Below are positions 24,362 through 36,642 of a stretch of 64,000 bases of DNA, piece after piece; positions within the stretch are counted from its first letter, which is position 1; the number at the start of each line of letters is the position of its first letter. The notes under the pieces were generated by a model that saw only the letters and a program-made list of their open reading frames with translations, ran no database searches and was not told where the DNA came from. Location: the NCBI GenBank assembly GCA_014338405.1, contig JTDE01001501.1:42674-106673 (forward strand), in the 5' to 3' direction. A program made the translations under genes and the position numbers. The DNA comes from Paragonimus skrjabini miyazakii (Eukaryota > Platyhelminthes > Trematoda > Plagiorchiida > Troglotrematidae).

Positions 24362-27300
24362 CTTGTTTAAATAAACTTCACATTTTTAAAAGGATTGTTA
24401 CAGACAGTGACTTGGCGCCAACCGCTCAATCACTCTCGAACAACGACCGTGATATTTTGTTTATATATGGCTGTTTGGAACGAAAATGTTATTGCAGTTA
24501 AACTAAGAAACAGCGTAACCGATTTCGACAGGTTGTTATGTGAATCGGAAGGAAGTAATGTTAGACATAACAGACGCTAAAATAAACATTGTTTCTGAAC
24601 GTCTTTCTTAAAATGTGAAATTACGTTCAGGAAAAATGCGCGAAAATTATTACACCACAGTGGAAAACGTTTCAGAAGTGAAACAATTTATGTGACCGAA
24701 AGTTATCCATTGCATTCAGCATACATCAAGTGGCTAATTAAGATTGTTTGCAAATTATTAAAAGAAATGAAAAGTTAAGAACCACACACTTCCAAAAGCT
24801 ACCCTCCAAAAATTCTTTTCCCATTCAGACACCTACTATTACTACAGTGTTTCATCCACAGAGCTGTATGTTGCAATGGCCAGCATATATATTTATGTGC
24901 CACTAGTGTTAGTCATAAAAATCAAAACCATATTACCCCATAGGATGTGCATAGACTTTTACGCTTTGACTTATGTTTTCAAGTACAAGCATATGTGGTC
25001 TTTCATAAGGCTGGACAGTGACCGCCCTCATTAAAAACTGTGAAATTTAGAGTATTTTTATGCACTTCAACGTCGCCATCAAGATGGTTGGAATGGGGGT
25101 CTAATGGACAACTCCGGAGAAGGTTGCCGAATTTCTGGATTAATTAACTCCCAGGTTCTGTTCAAAGGGAAATACAATGTCAAAAAGAACCAACAAGAAG
25201 AGTTATTGCCACTGAGTCTGCTTACTGAACCATCCTCACCAAAAGTCACAATAGAAAGCACGTCATTCCAAACAATCGGCGAGAAACTGGCAGTTTGTCA
25301 ATAGGTTACGTCGCGTAGGGACCGACTACTGCATGCGGTCGATTTAGCGAAATTTCGGAAATTGACTAACCGAATTATAACAGATGTGCAAGAGACTTCC
25401 AAGCCGCAGACAACCCAGCGCTCTCTATTTGAACCGAATTTATTGTATAAGGGTTAACACCAGTAGAACTTGAATGTAACAGGGCCCAAATCTAGAACGT
25501 TTTTCCCAAATTCTACTGATCCAGTGGGGTGATGAATGACTGAGGACTAGTAATTATGACTAGCGCGGAGGAGCAATGGGTAGTCGGTAGCTAGCTTTGA
25601 TGCTAACAATAACTCCCTTTTATCTCCAATACCAGAAATAGCAAGTGGAGTCGGAAGTACGCAGGCAGCAGAATTATGGTAAAAAATATTCAACAGCTCA
25701 TACTGCTAGCCAGAGCCGAATCTTTAATAATTACAGGGTAAAACAGTAAGAGAGAAAATTTAGAAACATGGACAGAAGAAAATAATGTACAGCAGGCAGA
25801 AATTTTTGTCGATACACAATTCACAGTGGGACTATAATATGCTGACTAAGTCATGCAAATGAATGTTTTCGGTTGCTAATGAGCTGGAACACGCATACCT
25901 ATTGTGGTTTTCTGCCTAGACATATTTTGTTACTCGCATGTATGTCGAATAACAGGATGATTTGCGGCTTACGAGTTTCGAGCTGACAAATCCATTACTT
26001 CAAGTCTTCCACATAATTAAATTAGCACCGTAATTAAAGCAAATGCTAGATTTTAAGACAAAATTGAGTGCCGAAGATTAATCTTTGATAGGCAGAACTG
26101 ATACCTCAGAGGTAAAGCGTACCGCAAATTATAATGCTTTAGGAATTATGTGTTTGAAAGAAACAAATTTTGTTAATGGAAGCCATTTACTCTAGAGTAA
26201 CTAACATTATCAGTTTGAATAACGACGTCACAAAGTTGGTCCTTTGGCAAAATGTCGAAGGGATCAGTGATGGAGATCAATCTATTATGACTGCAAAGCC
26301 GTTAGACTTAAAGGCACCAATAGACTCATTTCTCAAATGGCATGTTTTGAGGGGTAGTCTTCTAACCTACTTCCCTCAATTCCGTCGAACTTAGTTATTT
26401 TGATAAAGACGAAACAAAAGACAGCTGATCAAAAAAATTAGGTGCTGATTTTTGACTAGAAACAAGGAAAAGATTACCCAGCCAATGCGTCTGGATCCAG
26501 GCTTGAGTTGACTGCATTATCATCACTGCATATTTACCGGTCTAATTTTGAATCCTATCCACCATAGTTTTGGTTGGTCGATGAAACAAACGTTTCTCTG
26601 GTTTACGGATAAAAGTAACCTACTACTTGCTGTTAAGTATACATATGAATTCTGATTTAGCAGTTCGTTTTCAGTCGGTGGCGTTCGAATTGCAGCTGTA
26701 AGGTGGGTCGTAGTGACCGCAGCGTTTTCAGGAGAACTCTATACTCCACAGCGTAACGGACTACCAAGTATGTTACTGCTGTTATCCGTTGTAATGACCG
26801 AACCCAAACGATCGTCTGCTTCAAACATTTTTACTGGCACCTGGAAAACCACAGGGGTAGCTTCTACCTTTGAATTTGTCAAAGTAGGATACGCAATGGA
26901 ATGGGGCATCAGTGAGAAAACAAATGAGGCCTGACTTTGGGAACAATCCTCTTCCAAACTTCACGTCGTATCAGGTTGAATCTAGGCTTCTGAAAGGCAC
27001 ATATTTACGATTCTACAAGATCATTGGATAGATTATCATTAACGCTGTCGATAGCTCTGCGGTGAGAAGGTCTAATGACGAGGAAAACGCGATTGATTTA
27101 TTCCTTGTGCGTTTACAGAATAATCTCGTGTTAAGGTGTATTCGGGTTCCTCTCATCACATCACAAATGTATATCCTTTTTCTGCCGTGCAGTTTCCAAG
27201 CGATCACGTACAGTTTTGTTTGTGATATATTTTATGGCAATATCCGTTTCGGATCAAACATGTTATATCCAAACAGAATATATGTTATTTATGTTATACT

Positions 27301-29531
27301 ATACAAACTGGAAGCAAACGTCAGTTATGCAATAACGCAATGATTAACAACAGCATATGGGTGGTTACGTATCACATATATAAATAATATAAAAATGCAC
27401 TCCTTTCGACTGTAATAAGCATAAAATTTTCTGTAAACAGTTGCCGAAAGGTTGCGTCTTTATTATCTTTGGATATTGATTGGATATGTAAACCTTCGAT
27501 GGATGTTCACTTTGATAATGGATTTGTTAACAACGAATAGTGAAATATATTATCGACAGTTCTTCCGGATGAGTTGGGTTGATTTATGGAGTAATATTTC
27601 CTTTCACATAACTACCTGTTCTAGATGGATAAAAGCAGTTATCGCGTTTGTGTAGGATTCAACCCATTTGCATTAACTAAAGTTATAACACATTGTCTAC
27701 TCATCAGTTAAACCAGTCTGAAAACAAACGAACGTTCAGACTCAACTGTTGTGTTTGTCAGCCAGCGTGCATCGGTAAGAATGAGATATAAAATCAGTTC
27801 TTTTGAATCGTTAACATTTATGAGTCCTGAACTCTTTATACATGTTTATATATTGTGGAAAATTGTAGTGATCGTTGTTCATCATTATTTGGTTGTGCAG
27901 TGGTCAGAAAGTACATAAACGGAACAAAAGTTAACACAGTGAATAGACTTATATACGGGGAAAACGCTTGATAGGCTGACATATTAGTATCAAACCCTGC
28001 AACAAATACCAATGTCATTCTCACATGTATAAACATCAAGTCACTAAGACGATTCGGTTAGTACAATGAACCATGTACTCAAATAGGATATTAACTCAAT
28101 TATAGTAGCTAATCCGGTGGGGTTTTAAAATCATGATCCGTCTCAACCATAAGTATAGCTTTGGTTTAAAAGTAAATATCTTCCTGCGAAAGACTATTTG
28201 AGTCTTATTGATATTTCTCAAAGAGATTATGCGCCTAGACCTAGTGAAGGTGGCTACTAATACGCAGTTCTCATAGTTCCCGCTGGAAAAGATTTCATTT
28301 ATTGTTCATTGTCTTTGTCAAAGACGCACTAATGGTAAACTGCTCACAAATCACCAGTCAACAGATTAGCTTAAATTTGGTGCGTCTAGAAGCAGTTCGT
28401 TTGACATCGTCAGGAGAGAACAAATTTAACGATGGATATTTATAACTTCGAAAATGCTAAAGTCAAAATAACTGTTCTTATACGTAGATAACAAAGTGGC
28501 TACGTTCATGTGACTGCAAAGTTTTCACAAACTTTGAGTGTCTAAAACCTCCCCGGATTGTTTATATTACAACATGAAGCGGAATTTGTTACCTGATTTT
28601 ACGTTTTTGTCACAGTATTCATATGGCGAAATGATAGCTCAATATATGGTTGTAATAAAAAATTATAATTTTGCTTTATGTGCATTATGTCTATAAATTA
28701 ACTTGGCAATCGGACCAACGATTTGAGGATATCATTAATCGTCAGCTGACTACGGTTTCATAGACGACGCTCCTCAATTTGTAATATTTGTAATAGTTGA
28801 TTAACATTATCAACGGGTGATAGTTTACTTAACAAGTTGTTTTGTTCTAGATTAACTGATATTGAATATGCCTAAAAAAACTGGGTGTCTGACGAATCAT
28901 ATTACTGACGAGTCAACAGGATGTCTAATTGATATTCGGGCCTTAAAAATGGCATGATTACTGTTCAGTAGCATGACTTTGGATGTCTAACTGATGAAGT
29001 CGGGGGCTTGAACGTGTTTCGTACTACTGATGCCGTATAGAATTTGATCGCGCAATTTACTTTGCCTCTGTCACATTAACTAACGATTGCCGGTTGAAGC
29101 ATATTTACGTAACATGTTTGAAACTGACATGCTGCATGATAACCTTATTGGAATTCAACGGCCGATTTCTGCCTAAATGAGATGTTAACTCTATAAAAAT
29201 TACAAAACATAATTGCGTGATGTCGAGGTGTCGTTTTGGTCTGTCAGCCACTTACTAAACGAAAATCTGAAAGCTTATGCTAAGCATTATTAGGGAGGTG
29301 ATGAGACCGGACAGAGGGGCTAAACGTTTGTAAACAATACCAGCCGACAACGCTAATCTATTTGGTCTGTGCCAGTAATGTAGACTGACTAACATTGTCT
29401 CATAGATCATCGAGGAGTTGAGGTCAAACTTAACCGACATAGATGACGAATGAGTTGATTAAAACGACATTATGACGTATTACAAAAATACGATTCGTTA
29501 TAAATGGTCCTAAGCTCACACTTTGTTCCAC
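24362..29531. other. Stretch with no supported gene
   Basis: Several frames of 60-93 codons lie here (for example 25.10-25.30 kb plus, 26.74-26.96 kb minus, 27.06-27.34 kb plus). None has a motif I recognise, and paired splice sites are weak. No repeats of the named families were seen. Confidence 0.45.
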
Positions 29532-29640
29532 CTCGCAGTTTCACTGTGTCCGCTGTAATGTTGTCCAATGATCCACCCACGATCAATATGAGTGCACCAA
29601 TAAATAACTCACTTGATAAGTAATGCATATTGTAGATTGA
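29532..29640 (-). CDS. Candidate exon with a kelch-like G-G strand
   Basis: Minus-strand segment with a strong acceptor (CATATTTTACACAG) and a fair donor (GCGAG|GTGGAA), phases 0 and 1. It translates SIYNMHYLSSELFIGALILI, VGGSLDNITADTVKLR. The hydrophobic run ending in V-G-G, followed by a polar loop and T-V, resembles the second and third strands of a kelch blade (consensus L-Y-V-I-G-G, then S-V-E). One blade is not enough to name a kelch protein. The possible preceding blade piece at 30.0-30.2 kb and the BTB-like exon at 31.2-31.3 kb lie upstream on the same strand, which is the order seen in BTB-kelch proteins, but I could not make their splice phases agree. Confidence 0.25.
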
Positions 29641-30024
29641 CTGTGTAAAATATGTAGTGTCACAGTTGCAACATTGGTATGCACAATTCAATTGATTTGA
29701 ATCGTGTAGTTCACAACATTGAAAAAAGTGATTTTTTCAGAATATTACTGTCAAAGAAATTTTTTTAGCAGGGAGTTCAGGTTACAAAGAATTCCATTTA
29801 AATGTTTTTGACATGAGCTATAATGCAGGTTTTCAGCTCTCTCTTCATTAAGTAACTGACGAGGACAACAAAACTGATTGAGATCACGCAACACTAACCG
29901 TGCTGTTGCTCTAATGGAATGAGTTAATGGAATCGAGCATTTTAAGCCTGGGAGATTAACTTTTAAAATTCAACCAACTCACGTGGGAGTGGTTCGGCAC
30001 ATGGAAGCGGAGGTCAGCGTGAAA

Positions 30025-30190
30025 TCAACTGCAGTGATGTGGAAGTGGTCCTATCTTCAAATGGGAATTTAATTCTACTCCAGATAACTGATTCACATTC
30101 ATGTATAATAGATTTTGTTCCTCAGGATCATCATGTACATCAGAGTCCCACCCCTTCAACTCAAATGTTTGTAGGGTATCTCGGTTTCTG
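30025..30190 (-). CDS. Candidate exon, possible kelch-blade fragment
   Basis: Minus strand. After a TATTCAAAG acceptor-like site the frame reads NLRNRDTLQTFELKGWDSDV, HDDPEEQNLLYMNVNQLSGV, ELNSHLKIGPLPHHCS and stops. The acidic, polar composition is more gene-like than its surroundings. The L-x-I-G-P-L-P-x-x-x-C stretch resembles the W-x-x-L-P-P-x-P-R-x-x-x segment that opens a kelch blade. Any donor before the stop (TGCA|GTTGAT, phase 1) is weak and does not match the phase 0 acceptor at 29640. It could be a terminal exon or chance. Confidence 0.2.
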
Positions 30191-30814
30191 AGGTTCTTTG
30201 AATATTCACATAAACAAGAGCAAATTGTTTTTACTCCCACCCTGTGTGTTTTGTTTATTTCACTGCATTCACATGGCGATTTTCATTATCATTTTACTTG
30301 CGTTGCTGACAGAATAATCCCATTTAATTTCCATAATTCTGTCACTGCAAATCAAATAACTGATATTTTTATGCTTGATTTGGGTTTTGATTAATCTATC
30401 CTGTTGGTTGTTAACAGGATAAACTACTTTCTGGGTGAACAGAATGAATTCTTGCTTTTCCCCATTGGCGGTAATAATGTCTTCCTTGCTGTATGATTTT
30501 CTTATTCACGTAGCACGACGGTATCATGCCAAAAGAAGAGATTTACGTCAGATATAATGACTTGTTAATAAGTCACTCACTCAGTACAGTGTGTGATTGA
30601 TAAGACATAGCTTGCAATCGCTCATGTGTGGGCCACATGGAATACAGCGGAGATACAATTGCAATTCGGGACTCACTGTCCGCTTCAGTTTTATTAGTTT
30701 GCTAAATGACACTTATAGGTATGCCTGGAAATGACTGTCATCATTTCCGTTGTTTTTGTATATACGCACTTGTTTTGATACTGGTATGTTCGCGAGCTTG
30801 GCATTTGGGTTGCA

Positions 30815-30965
30815 AACGTATCATCACCAAACGAGGTGACATCATCAGTGCGTAATCGTTTTAGCGTATAGTTTTTTGAGCGCTCAAAAAACTATACGCT
30901 AAAACATACTAATACCAAAACCATCAACACGAGCTAGGAACAACACCACTACTGTTCACAACTAT
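30815..30965 (+). repeat. Dispersed repeat D, copy 1, interrupted by a palindrome
   Basis: The left end (CACCAAACGAGGTGACATCA) and right end (ACCATCAACACGAGCTAGGA, then ACAAC and CACTAC) match the two ends of the copy at 33.19-33.39 kb. The interior differs: copy 2 has about 130 bases of other sequence where copy 1 holds the 48-bp palindrome at 30858. The family is unknown. Confidence 0.6.
30858..30905. repeat. 48-bp perfect palindrome
   Basis: Two 24-base arms (GTTTTAGCGTATAGTTTTTT then GAGC, and its reverse complement) meet with no spacer at GAGC|GCTC. The sequence would extrude as a cruciform or fold as a long hairpin in RNA. A 15-base part of one arm (AAACTATACGCTAAA) recurs at 34407-34421, at the edge of another repeat, so the arm may be the end of a mobile element. 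Confidence 0.95.
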
Positions 30966-31161
30966 CAGAAATGCGCACTTGTACTCCAGATACAAGTGGT
31001 TTCCATTGATTCCATTCTCTAATTTTGGAATGAGAATAACTGTAGTCAATTAAACGCGATACAAATGTTTGCCTTTAACGTACATAAATGATATTAGCTA
31101 AGTAAACTTGTAGCCACTGAACACCTTCCGTAGTGTCCACTCTTTCTACAGCACAACCGTG

Positions 31162-31341
31162 TCACGTGATTTGCGGTCCCCAGAGAGGATCTGCTTTACA
31201 GTGGTCAAACTTCAGTAGGCTGTAAATATCAGCAACATAGTGGAGTTGATCTTGTAGACGATCAGTATAGAAATATTGGAAAGGTTCCAAGTGACTGATG
31301 GAATACTCTCCGTATATTTTTAATATAACACACTCTGGGTT
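31162..31341 (-). CDS. Candidate BTB-domain exon
   Basis: Minus strand. A very good acceptor (ACAACCCGTTACATTTTACAG) opens a 59-codon frame in phase 0: NPECVILKIYGEYSISHLEP, FQYFYTDRLQDQLHYVADIY, SLLKFDHCKADPLWGPQIT, then a stop. The core F-x-x-F-Y-T-D-R-L, then V-A-D-I-Y-S-L-L-K-F-D-H-C, resembles the centre of BTB/POZ domains (F-L-x-Y-L-Y-T-D, then V-x-x-L-L-x-L-A-x-x-F-x-L-x-x-L), a dimerisation module often used in ubiquitin-ligase adaptors. A donor inside (CACT|GTAAAG, phase 1) would make it internal. Possible kelch-like exons follow on the same strand. The match is by eye over about 35 residues and could be fortuitous. Confidence 0.35.
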   Translation of the reverse strand, partial: NPECVILKIYGEYSISHLEPFQYFYTDRLQDQLHYVADIYSLLKFDHCKADPLWGPQIT

Positions 31342-31399
31342 CTGTAAAATGTAACGGGTTGTAAATTGCTTACTGACCAGTCTTACGTGCATTTATTTT

Positions 31400-33180
31400 G
31401 ACAGAACCAATCTCTAATCCCAATCTAACTGCAGGCCAAATCACAACCGACCACTGTAAATCTTGTGTGAATTTTCATGGTTACCAGTTCACAAAGCAAA
31501 CCCTGCCTGGATGTTCTCCGTGCACAACCACTCTTAAGTGAATCTATCTAGATTGTGGTGAACGTTTGCAAACATGAAAGTCAAGTTGAACGGAGGCGTT
31601 TCTATTTTTTTCTTGTAAACATTCCTTAGGATCTCAATGTTTTGTCTAAAAATGTGTTTATTCTCAAATATTAATAAAAAACGTCAAATTGACAAACTAT
31701 TGACCGCATAGGACACATCTAACTATCAAGATAAATCAGCTTCGGTCGTAGTCGAAATGATTTTGTTAACTTGCCGATTTCATGGTGGATGGTATGTATT
31801 TACCAAGCACATAAGTACCGTTACATTCCAGACGATGAATACAGCTCACCGTTTTCAAATTTCTGCAGTTCACGTGTAAAAAACAACCGATTACATTCAA
31901 TGTGCTCAAACAAGGATATGAGACGATATAAGTCATGCGAGCATTCCATTTTAACTAACTTGGAGCCAACAAAACATTCGAAAGCAATTGTCATATGTTA
32001 ATAATTTAGTATTTGGTCAGCAGGATTAGGCAAAAGTTGTTAATGAAGGTGAACCAGTTATTGTATTACCTATAAATGTCCATAATGCCATGAACGGAGT
32101 AAATCACGTATTTCTCTATGCAAAGATTTGTAAGTATGCTACAGAAAACCATTTAGTCATGTAGTTCACCGACAATCTGCCATATTGCCGCCTTGATTCA
32201 AAAGTCAACTGGTTATTCTCAATTGATGTTTTTCAAGTTGCAACGGTTTGACAAAAGGTTCCATACCAGCTAGTCAATTCTCCGTTGATGTTACTGACTG
32301 CTATTATTCCAGTGTGATATACAGTGGCAAAGAGTGAAAGACTACAGAGCTACTCAACTGCATTACACCACCGAGTCCCCTGCAATCGTTTCAGGTCTAA
32401 TAAGGTGACTTATATATTGATACATGCTAGTAATTCGGGCTGAATATGTTACATTTTGGAAGGTAAAATCTGGGTACCATCACGCCTGAGAATGACTTGG
32501 GCACAGTTATCTCAGGCGACTTTAGCCTATCTCCTAACAGAGCACCATTACCGAAGTAGATCAACATTCACCTTGGGATATTCACCAGACTGTACAGACG
32601 GTTTTATTCAGATTGCTCCGCCATCTTGTTTAATTTGATGGTTTGCCCTCAACATCAGTTAAATGTACAAATTTTTGGCTCTTAATTCGTGATAGACATT
32701 ACCCGTATTGAAACGATACTATCTAGATCTACTGAAAGGGTTACAACAGTATGTTCTCCATCATAATAAGATAGGTTACACAAACCGGAGCAGCTCTCGA
32801 CGCGTTACCGACATACCAGATAAAACTTGACCTTAGTTTACAGGATCCTTCATCAACCCCAACATACCTTAAAAAACAGTTGTTCCTTGGCGAAATTGAC
32901 CATCTCATGGGTATCGTCTCAAAGTTATATCATATTCGCCGTCTGATTTGCGCAGAACACCATTTTGATGTTTGGATATGTTTAATCTTGATAACTTCAT
33001 TGTGGTCTTTTGTAACTACATCATCGGCAGCTGACTTCAAACGCAGACGAAAAATTTATCATTAGAATGAGCGAATTGGAATCAGGATAGCTGATTTCTA
33101 GTATATATCGCAGTGTGATGTTTGTATACTAGATAGGTGAGGATTGGATTTCTCAAGTCTTCAGAGGCTTATCGGGTAGG
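31400..33180. other. Stretch with no supported gene
   Basis: Plus-strand frames at 31.77-32.00 and 32.46-32.64 kb are polar and codon-like but carry no recognised domain. Nothing else was identified. Confidence 0.45.
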
Positions 33181-33185
33181 ACTTT

Positions 33186-33395
33186 GATTGCCAACGTTTC
33201 GTTACCAAACGAGGTGATACCATCACAATGTAAGTAGCTGGACCTACATGGTTGAGCACAAATCTGTTGTAATGACGTCACTTTGTTTGGGGGTCGAATG
33301 CTTGCAACTCGAATGCCAACCGTCGTGAAGAGTCGAATACCTGAACCATCAACCCGAGCTACGAACAACTTCACTACAATTCCCAGCTACCAAAC
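33186..33395 (+). repeat. Dispersed repeat D, copy 2
   Basis: Begins TTCGTTACCAAACGAGGTGA and ends ACCATCAACCCGAGCTACGA, then ACAAC and CACTAC, matching both ends of copy 1. The interior here (CTGGACCTACATGGTTGAGC and onward) is probably the intact arrangement. No element class can be assigned. Confidence 0.6.
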
Positions 33396-34240
33396 TGAGT
33401 TTCTGTTCCTCTTATCATCCTTTCACCATTTCTTTTCGAAACCATCCTTTGAAAGTGGAACGTTATTTCGACATTTGACGTTTACCAAACCGCTCAACAT
33501 GGAGTCAGACGTACGTAAGCAATATTTGGCTCCTTTAATCATTAAAAATTCCACCATTTCAAGACAACCCTCCAAGAATAGTTGCATTCCGTGTTCACAC
33601 TCGCGTCATTTTATCAAAATAAGGTTACCATTATCCAAAACTTCTAATGTGTATCCGCATTGGTGACAAAAGCTCAATCGTGCATTTCAATGCACTGTGT
33701 CCTCTGAGCGCTAGTGAACGTGAACATTGTATTTTAATTCTTCGCATTGGTTTGATTATGACTAGCTTTTTGTATCAGGCTCAAAGTAACTGTCGTTATG
33801 AGCAGGGATTTTTCAATACTGCTTTTTCTTCGTAACGCATTTCACAGTTTTTTATTCGGCTACAGAACTCGTTTCATGCATCACTGCTTCAGCTAAACGT
33901 ATTTCAAAGTCTGGAATCGACTCGTGGCAGGGGATGTGGAAAGATCAAACGAATCGATACTAAAGTTCTAATTACGTTCTTTTGTTGTGGCCGCAAAATA
34001 CGCTTTGTCTGCAAAGTTGTTTATTACGCGAACTCCCGTACAGGTTATATTAAAACAGGAGACCATGAAAATGTACACTCTATTGCACGGCTGACGTTCA
34101 TTCACATACATTAGGTAGCAGTACGTTGTCATTCGCCCTGGTGGCACTTCCCCTCATTATGTGTAAACATTATTCCGATAGTCGCTTCTGGTTCATCTTC
34201 TTCCTGGCATTGAAGCTTACCCTTTTGTTCCTGAAGTCAC
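33396..34240. other. Stretch with no supported gene
   Basis: A 127-codon plus-strand frame at 33.28-33.67 kb begins inside repeat D and has no recognised motif, so I do not call it. No structures were seen in the remainder. Confidence 0.5.
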
Positions 34241-34264
34241 TTGTGAGTAGTATACTACTCACAA
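34241..34264. repeat. 24-bp perfect palindrome
   Basis: TTGTGAGTAGTA and TACTACTCACAA are exact reverse complements with no spacer. No flanking gene suggests an operator, so it is reported as structure only. Confidence 0.85.
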
Positions 34265-34429
34265 CGAAATTGCCTGTTACACAAAACATTATTAATATTC
34301 CACGTTTGATTAGACATTGTTTGTTTGCTATATGTACGATCGTTAAGAGGAATGCAAGTTTCCTTACTGCAGAATATTTTCGATGAATGTGGAGATAAAA
34401 CACCTCAAACTATACGCTAAAGTCCTATC

Positions 34430-34765
34430 AGAATACGTATGATACATCAATCAATCACAACATACCCTAAGAAAAATACTTGTGAAAAAGAGCTTTAACA
34501 AATCGGAGGTGACTCACTGAATTTGCGTCATCCAACGGTTTGTTCTATCTTGTATTGTTTGGGTGTGCACAGTCTGGAACAACGTAACACAGTCCGTCCG
34601 AAATGCGTCGTCGTTTGTTGAATTCATATGCAAACCCAACGCGTGTGTTCGGAACACCAAACCATTATTCAGAAAGCTTGACCATCCAGAACGTTGCAGT
34701 AGAACAAACTCAGTCTGAATCTCTCACTATTGATGCTATCCAGCTGTTATCTGTTGGATATTGCA
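34430..34765 (+). repeat. Dispersed repeat C, copy 1
   Basis: Aligns with 45360-45685 in the same orientation. Shared blocks include AATACTTGTGAAAAAGAGCT versus GATACTTATGAAAAAGAAAT, the CTGGAACAACGTAACACAG block, GTTGAATTCATATGCAAAC, ACACCAAACCA, and the CTCACTATTGATGCTAT stretch with CAGCTGTTATCTGTTGGATA. Copies are well diverged. Both end with a similar plus-strand frame (LTIDAI then LLSV), suggesting a worn coding part of an unidentified element. The left edge carries the palindrome half-arm motif at 34407. Confidence 0.7.
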
Positions 34766-35954
34766 CTATGATTGCCGCTGTAAACTTGTTAAGCAACCAG
34801 CGGGATCTTATTCCACTCATCTTCTTGCAAGTTTTTTCGCAACCTTTCTGTTGCTAACTTTCTTAAACTGAAAAATTTTCTAACTTTCTCCCTCCTTCTA
34901 AATCAATCAACACATATTGAGACGTAGATTAGTATTTTCGAATTTATCAAATCAAAATCCTCTAGAAATGTTATATATCTTACAGTGGGTAGCAGTGAAT
35001 ATATTCCATTAGAAACCGCCGCGTTCGTTAAATTTTTTTCGTAGTAGCTAAAAATGATCCTTTTCTCTCGTTTATAACGTTGAGAGTAATTGATATCGAA
35101 GTAACTTTCCATTCGTAAGTTTGATGCGAATCACAAATGTTTCACCACATTTTATTTGTTTGCTGAAAATATGATTAAAAACGTGTTACAGTGATCTCGC
35201 ACTCGACACGTGCTCTTAAGGCCTATCCCTGAAACGAAGACACACAGTCTTCCTGGTAATCGCCGTGTATGTGCATGGCCTAGAGGTGACATGTAAAACA
35301 CGTATCAGAATGACTCTAAATCTTCAGCACAAATCGTACGCGGCTGACATAAGACTGTCTTACGCATTATTCAATATTTTGATAAGCAATGGGTTTCCCC
35401 AGTTATTGCAGGCAAACAGCACCATTAGGTGCTCATCACAATTCTGCCATATCAGCGTACGTCACAGTATGTAATGCCTAATACTTGGAAGTCTGCATCA
35501 ACCAACTACCAGAAGTATAGACCGTATACTCTGTTGCAATGCCGATTTGCCGAAGACACAGTACGTTTATGGAAAAAGGCTTTATTTGTTTCAATAAGGT
35601 GTTAGCTTTCGCAACCAAATGCAACTTTGATTTTTAAAAAAACGATGGTGCAACAAATTATTTCGAACAGAACAGTTACAACACTACAAGATTCCACACA
35701 ACTTTCACTGAAAAATCGGGATACAGTGCATTGCGCTTTTTTAAATGGGATGGGTGTATTTTTAATACAGACGTAGACTAGTCTATAGACCAAACAAAAT
35801 GTGGAGGTTGACAGTATGTCAACCGAAAATGTGTTGCAACCAACGAGTTTACAGCATATCTTTCTATAGTTTCTGCGTTTGCACAGCGTATCGAATCTTG
35901 TTGTTAATGCCGGCGGATTTTGTGTAGATGGACGAAAACACTAAGTAGCACAGC

Positions 35955-36240
35955 TGCAGCGCTCAATGTTAGCGCTGGTGGTCACCAGCGTGAGCTGTTG
36001 AGAAATCTTGCTTGTCAGTCAGTCCGCTACATAATTCAACGTATTGCATATGACGCAGTGAACTGGACGGATAACTTAGTCAGGATACGAAATGTGTGAG
36101 CTCCCGATTTGATTGCGTTGCTTAACTGGTGCAGAGCTTGTCACCTTTGTGCATATTGTTTCTGTCGCTGGCTCAAATCCAGCCGAAGCCCAGATTTTTC
36201 GCAGTTGGTTCTCATGTAAACGTGTCCTACCAACCGAAGT
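35955..36240 (+). repeat. tRNA-like SINE, family A
   Basis: The body (GCTCAATGTTAGCGCTGGTG, the GTCAGTCAGTC block, CATATGACGCAGTGA) and the core with a worn box A (CTTAACTGGTGCAGAGCTTG) and box B (GGCTCAAATCC in CTGG/CCAG) match the copy at 20.12 kb. The tail is CCCAGATTTTTCGCAGTTGG. It is diverged in box A, so probably silent. Confidence 0.75.
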
Positions 36241-36642
36241 TGCGAGACTCAAATAAGCCAGTATGTTATACTTATCGATGAGTTGAAAATATGTGGCCCG
36301 GTTGGTTTAACTGACAAGGCATCCTTCTTTATAATGGTGTTCACGATGAATGCGGAAGCTGAGAGTATCTGGACGTTTTCAGGCATGTTAATGGCATCCT
36401 GTACTCTAGAAGGTAGAGTTTGCACTTCCTGAGCATCCCCACTCCCAAAAGGACGACAAATGCTACATGTGCTGGTATGTCCGATGTGCCGGAATTACCA
36501 CATGTTATAAACTTACCAATTGCCAACCTATATGATATTCCGCCCTTCTCTACTTGACACCGTGAGCTGTTATTTTTTTTGGTTTTGTTTGTCTCCACTA
36601 CATATTCTCCTGTTATTTCGTATTCATAATGATTGCATTTGT

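Noticed and set aside
33283..33666. 127-codon plus-strand frame as a gene
   Set aside because: It begins inside dispersed repeat D, has no recognised motif and no convincing splice borders.
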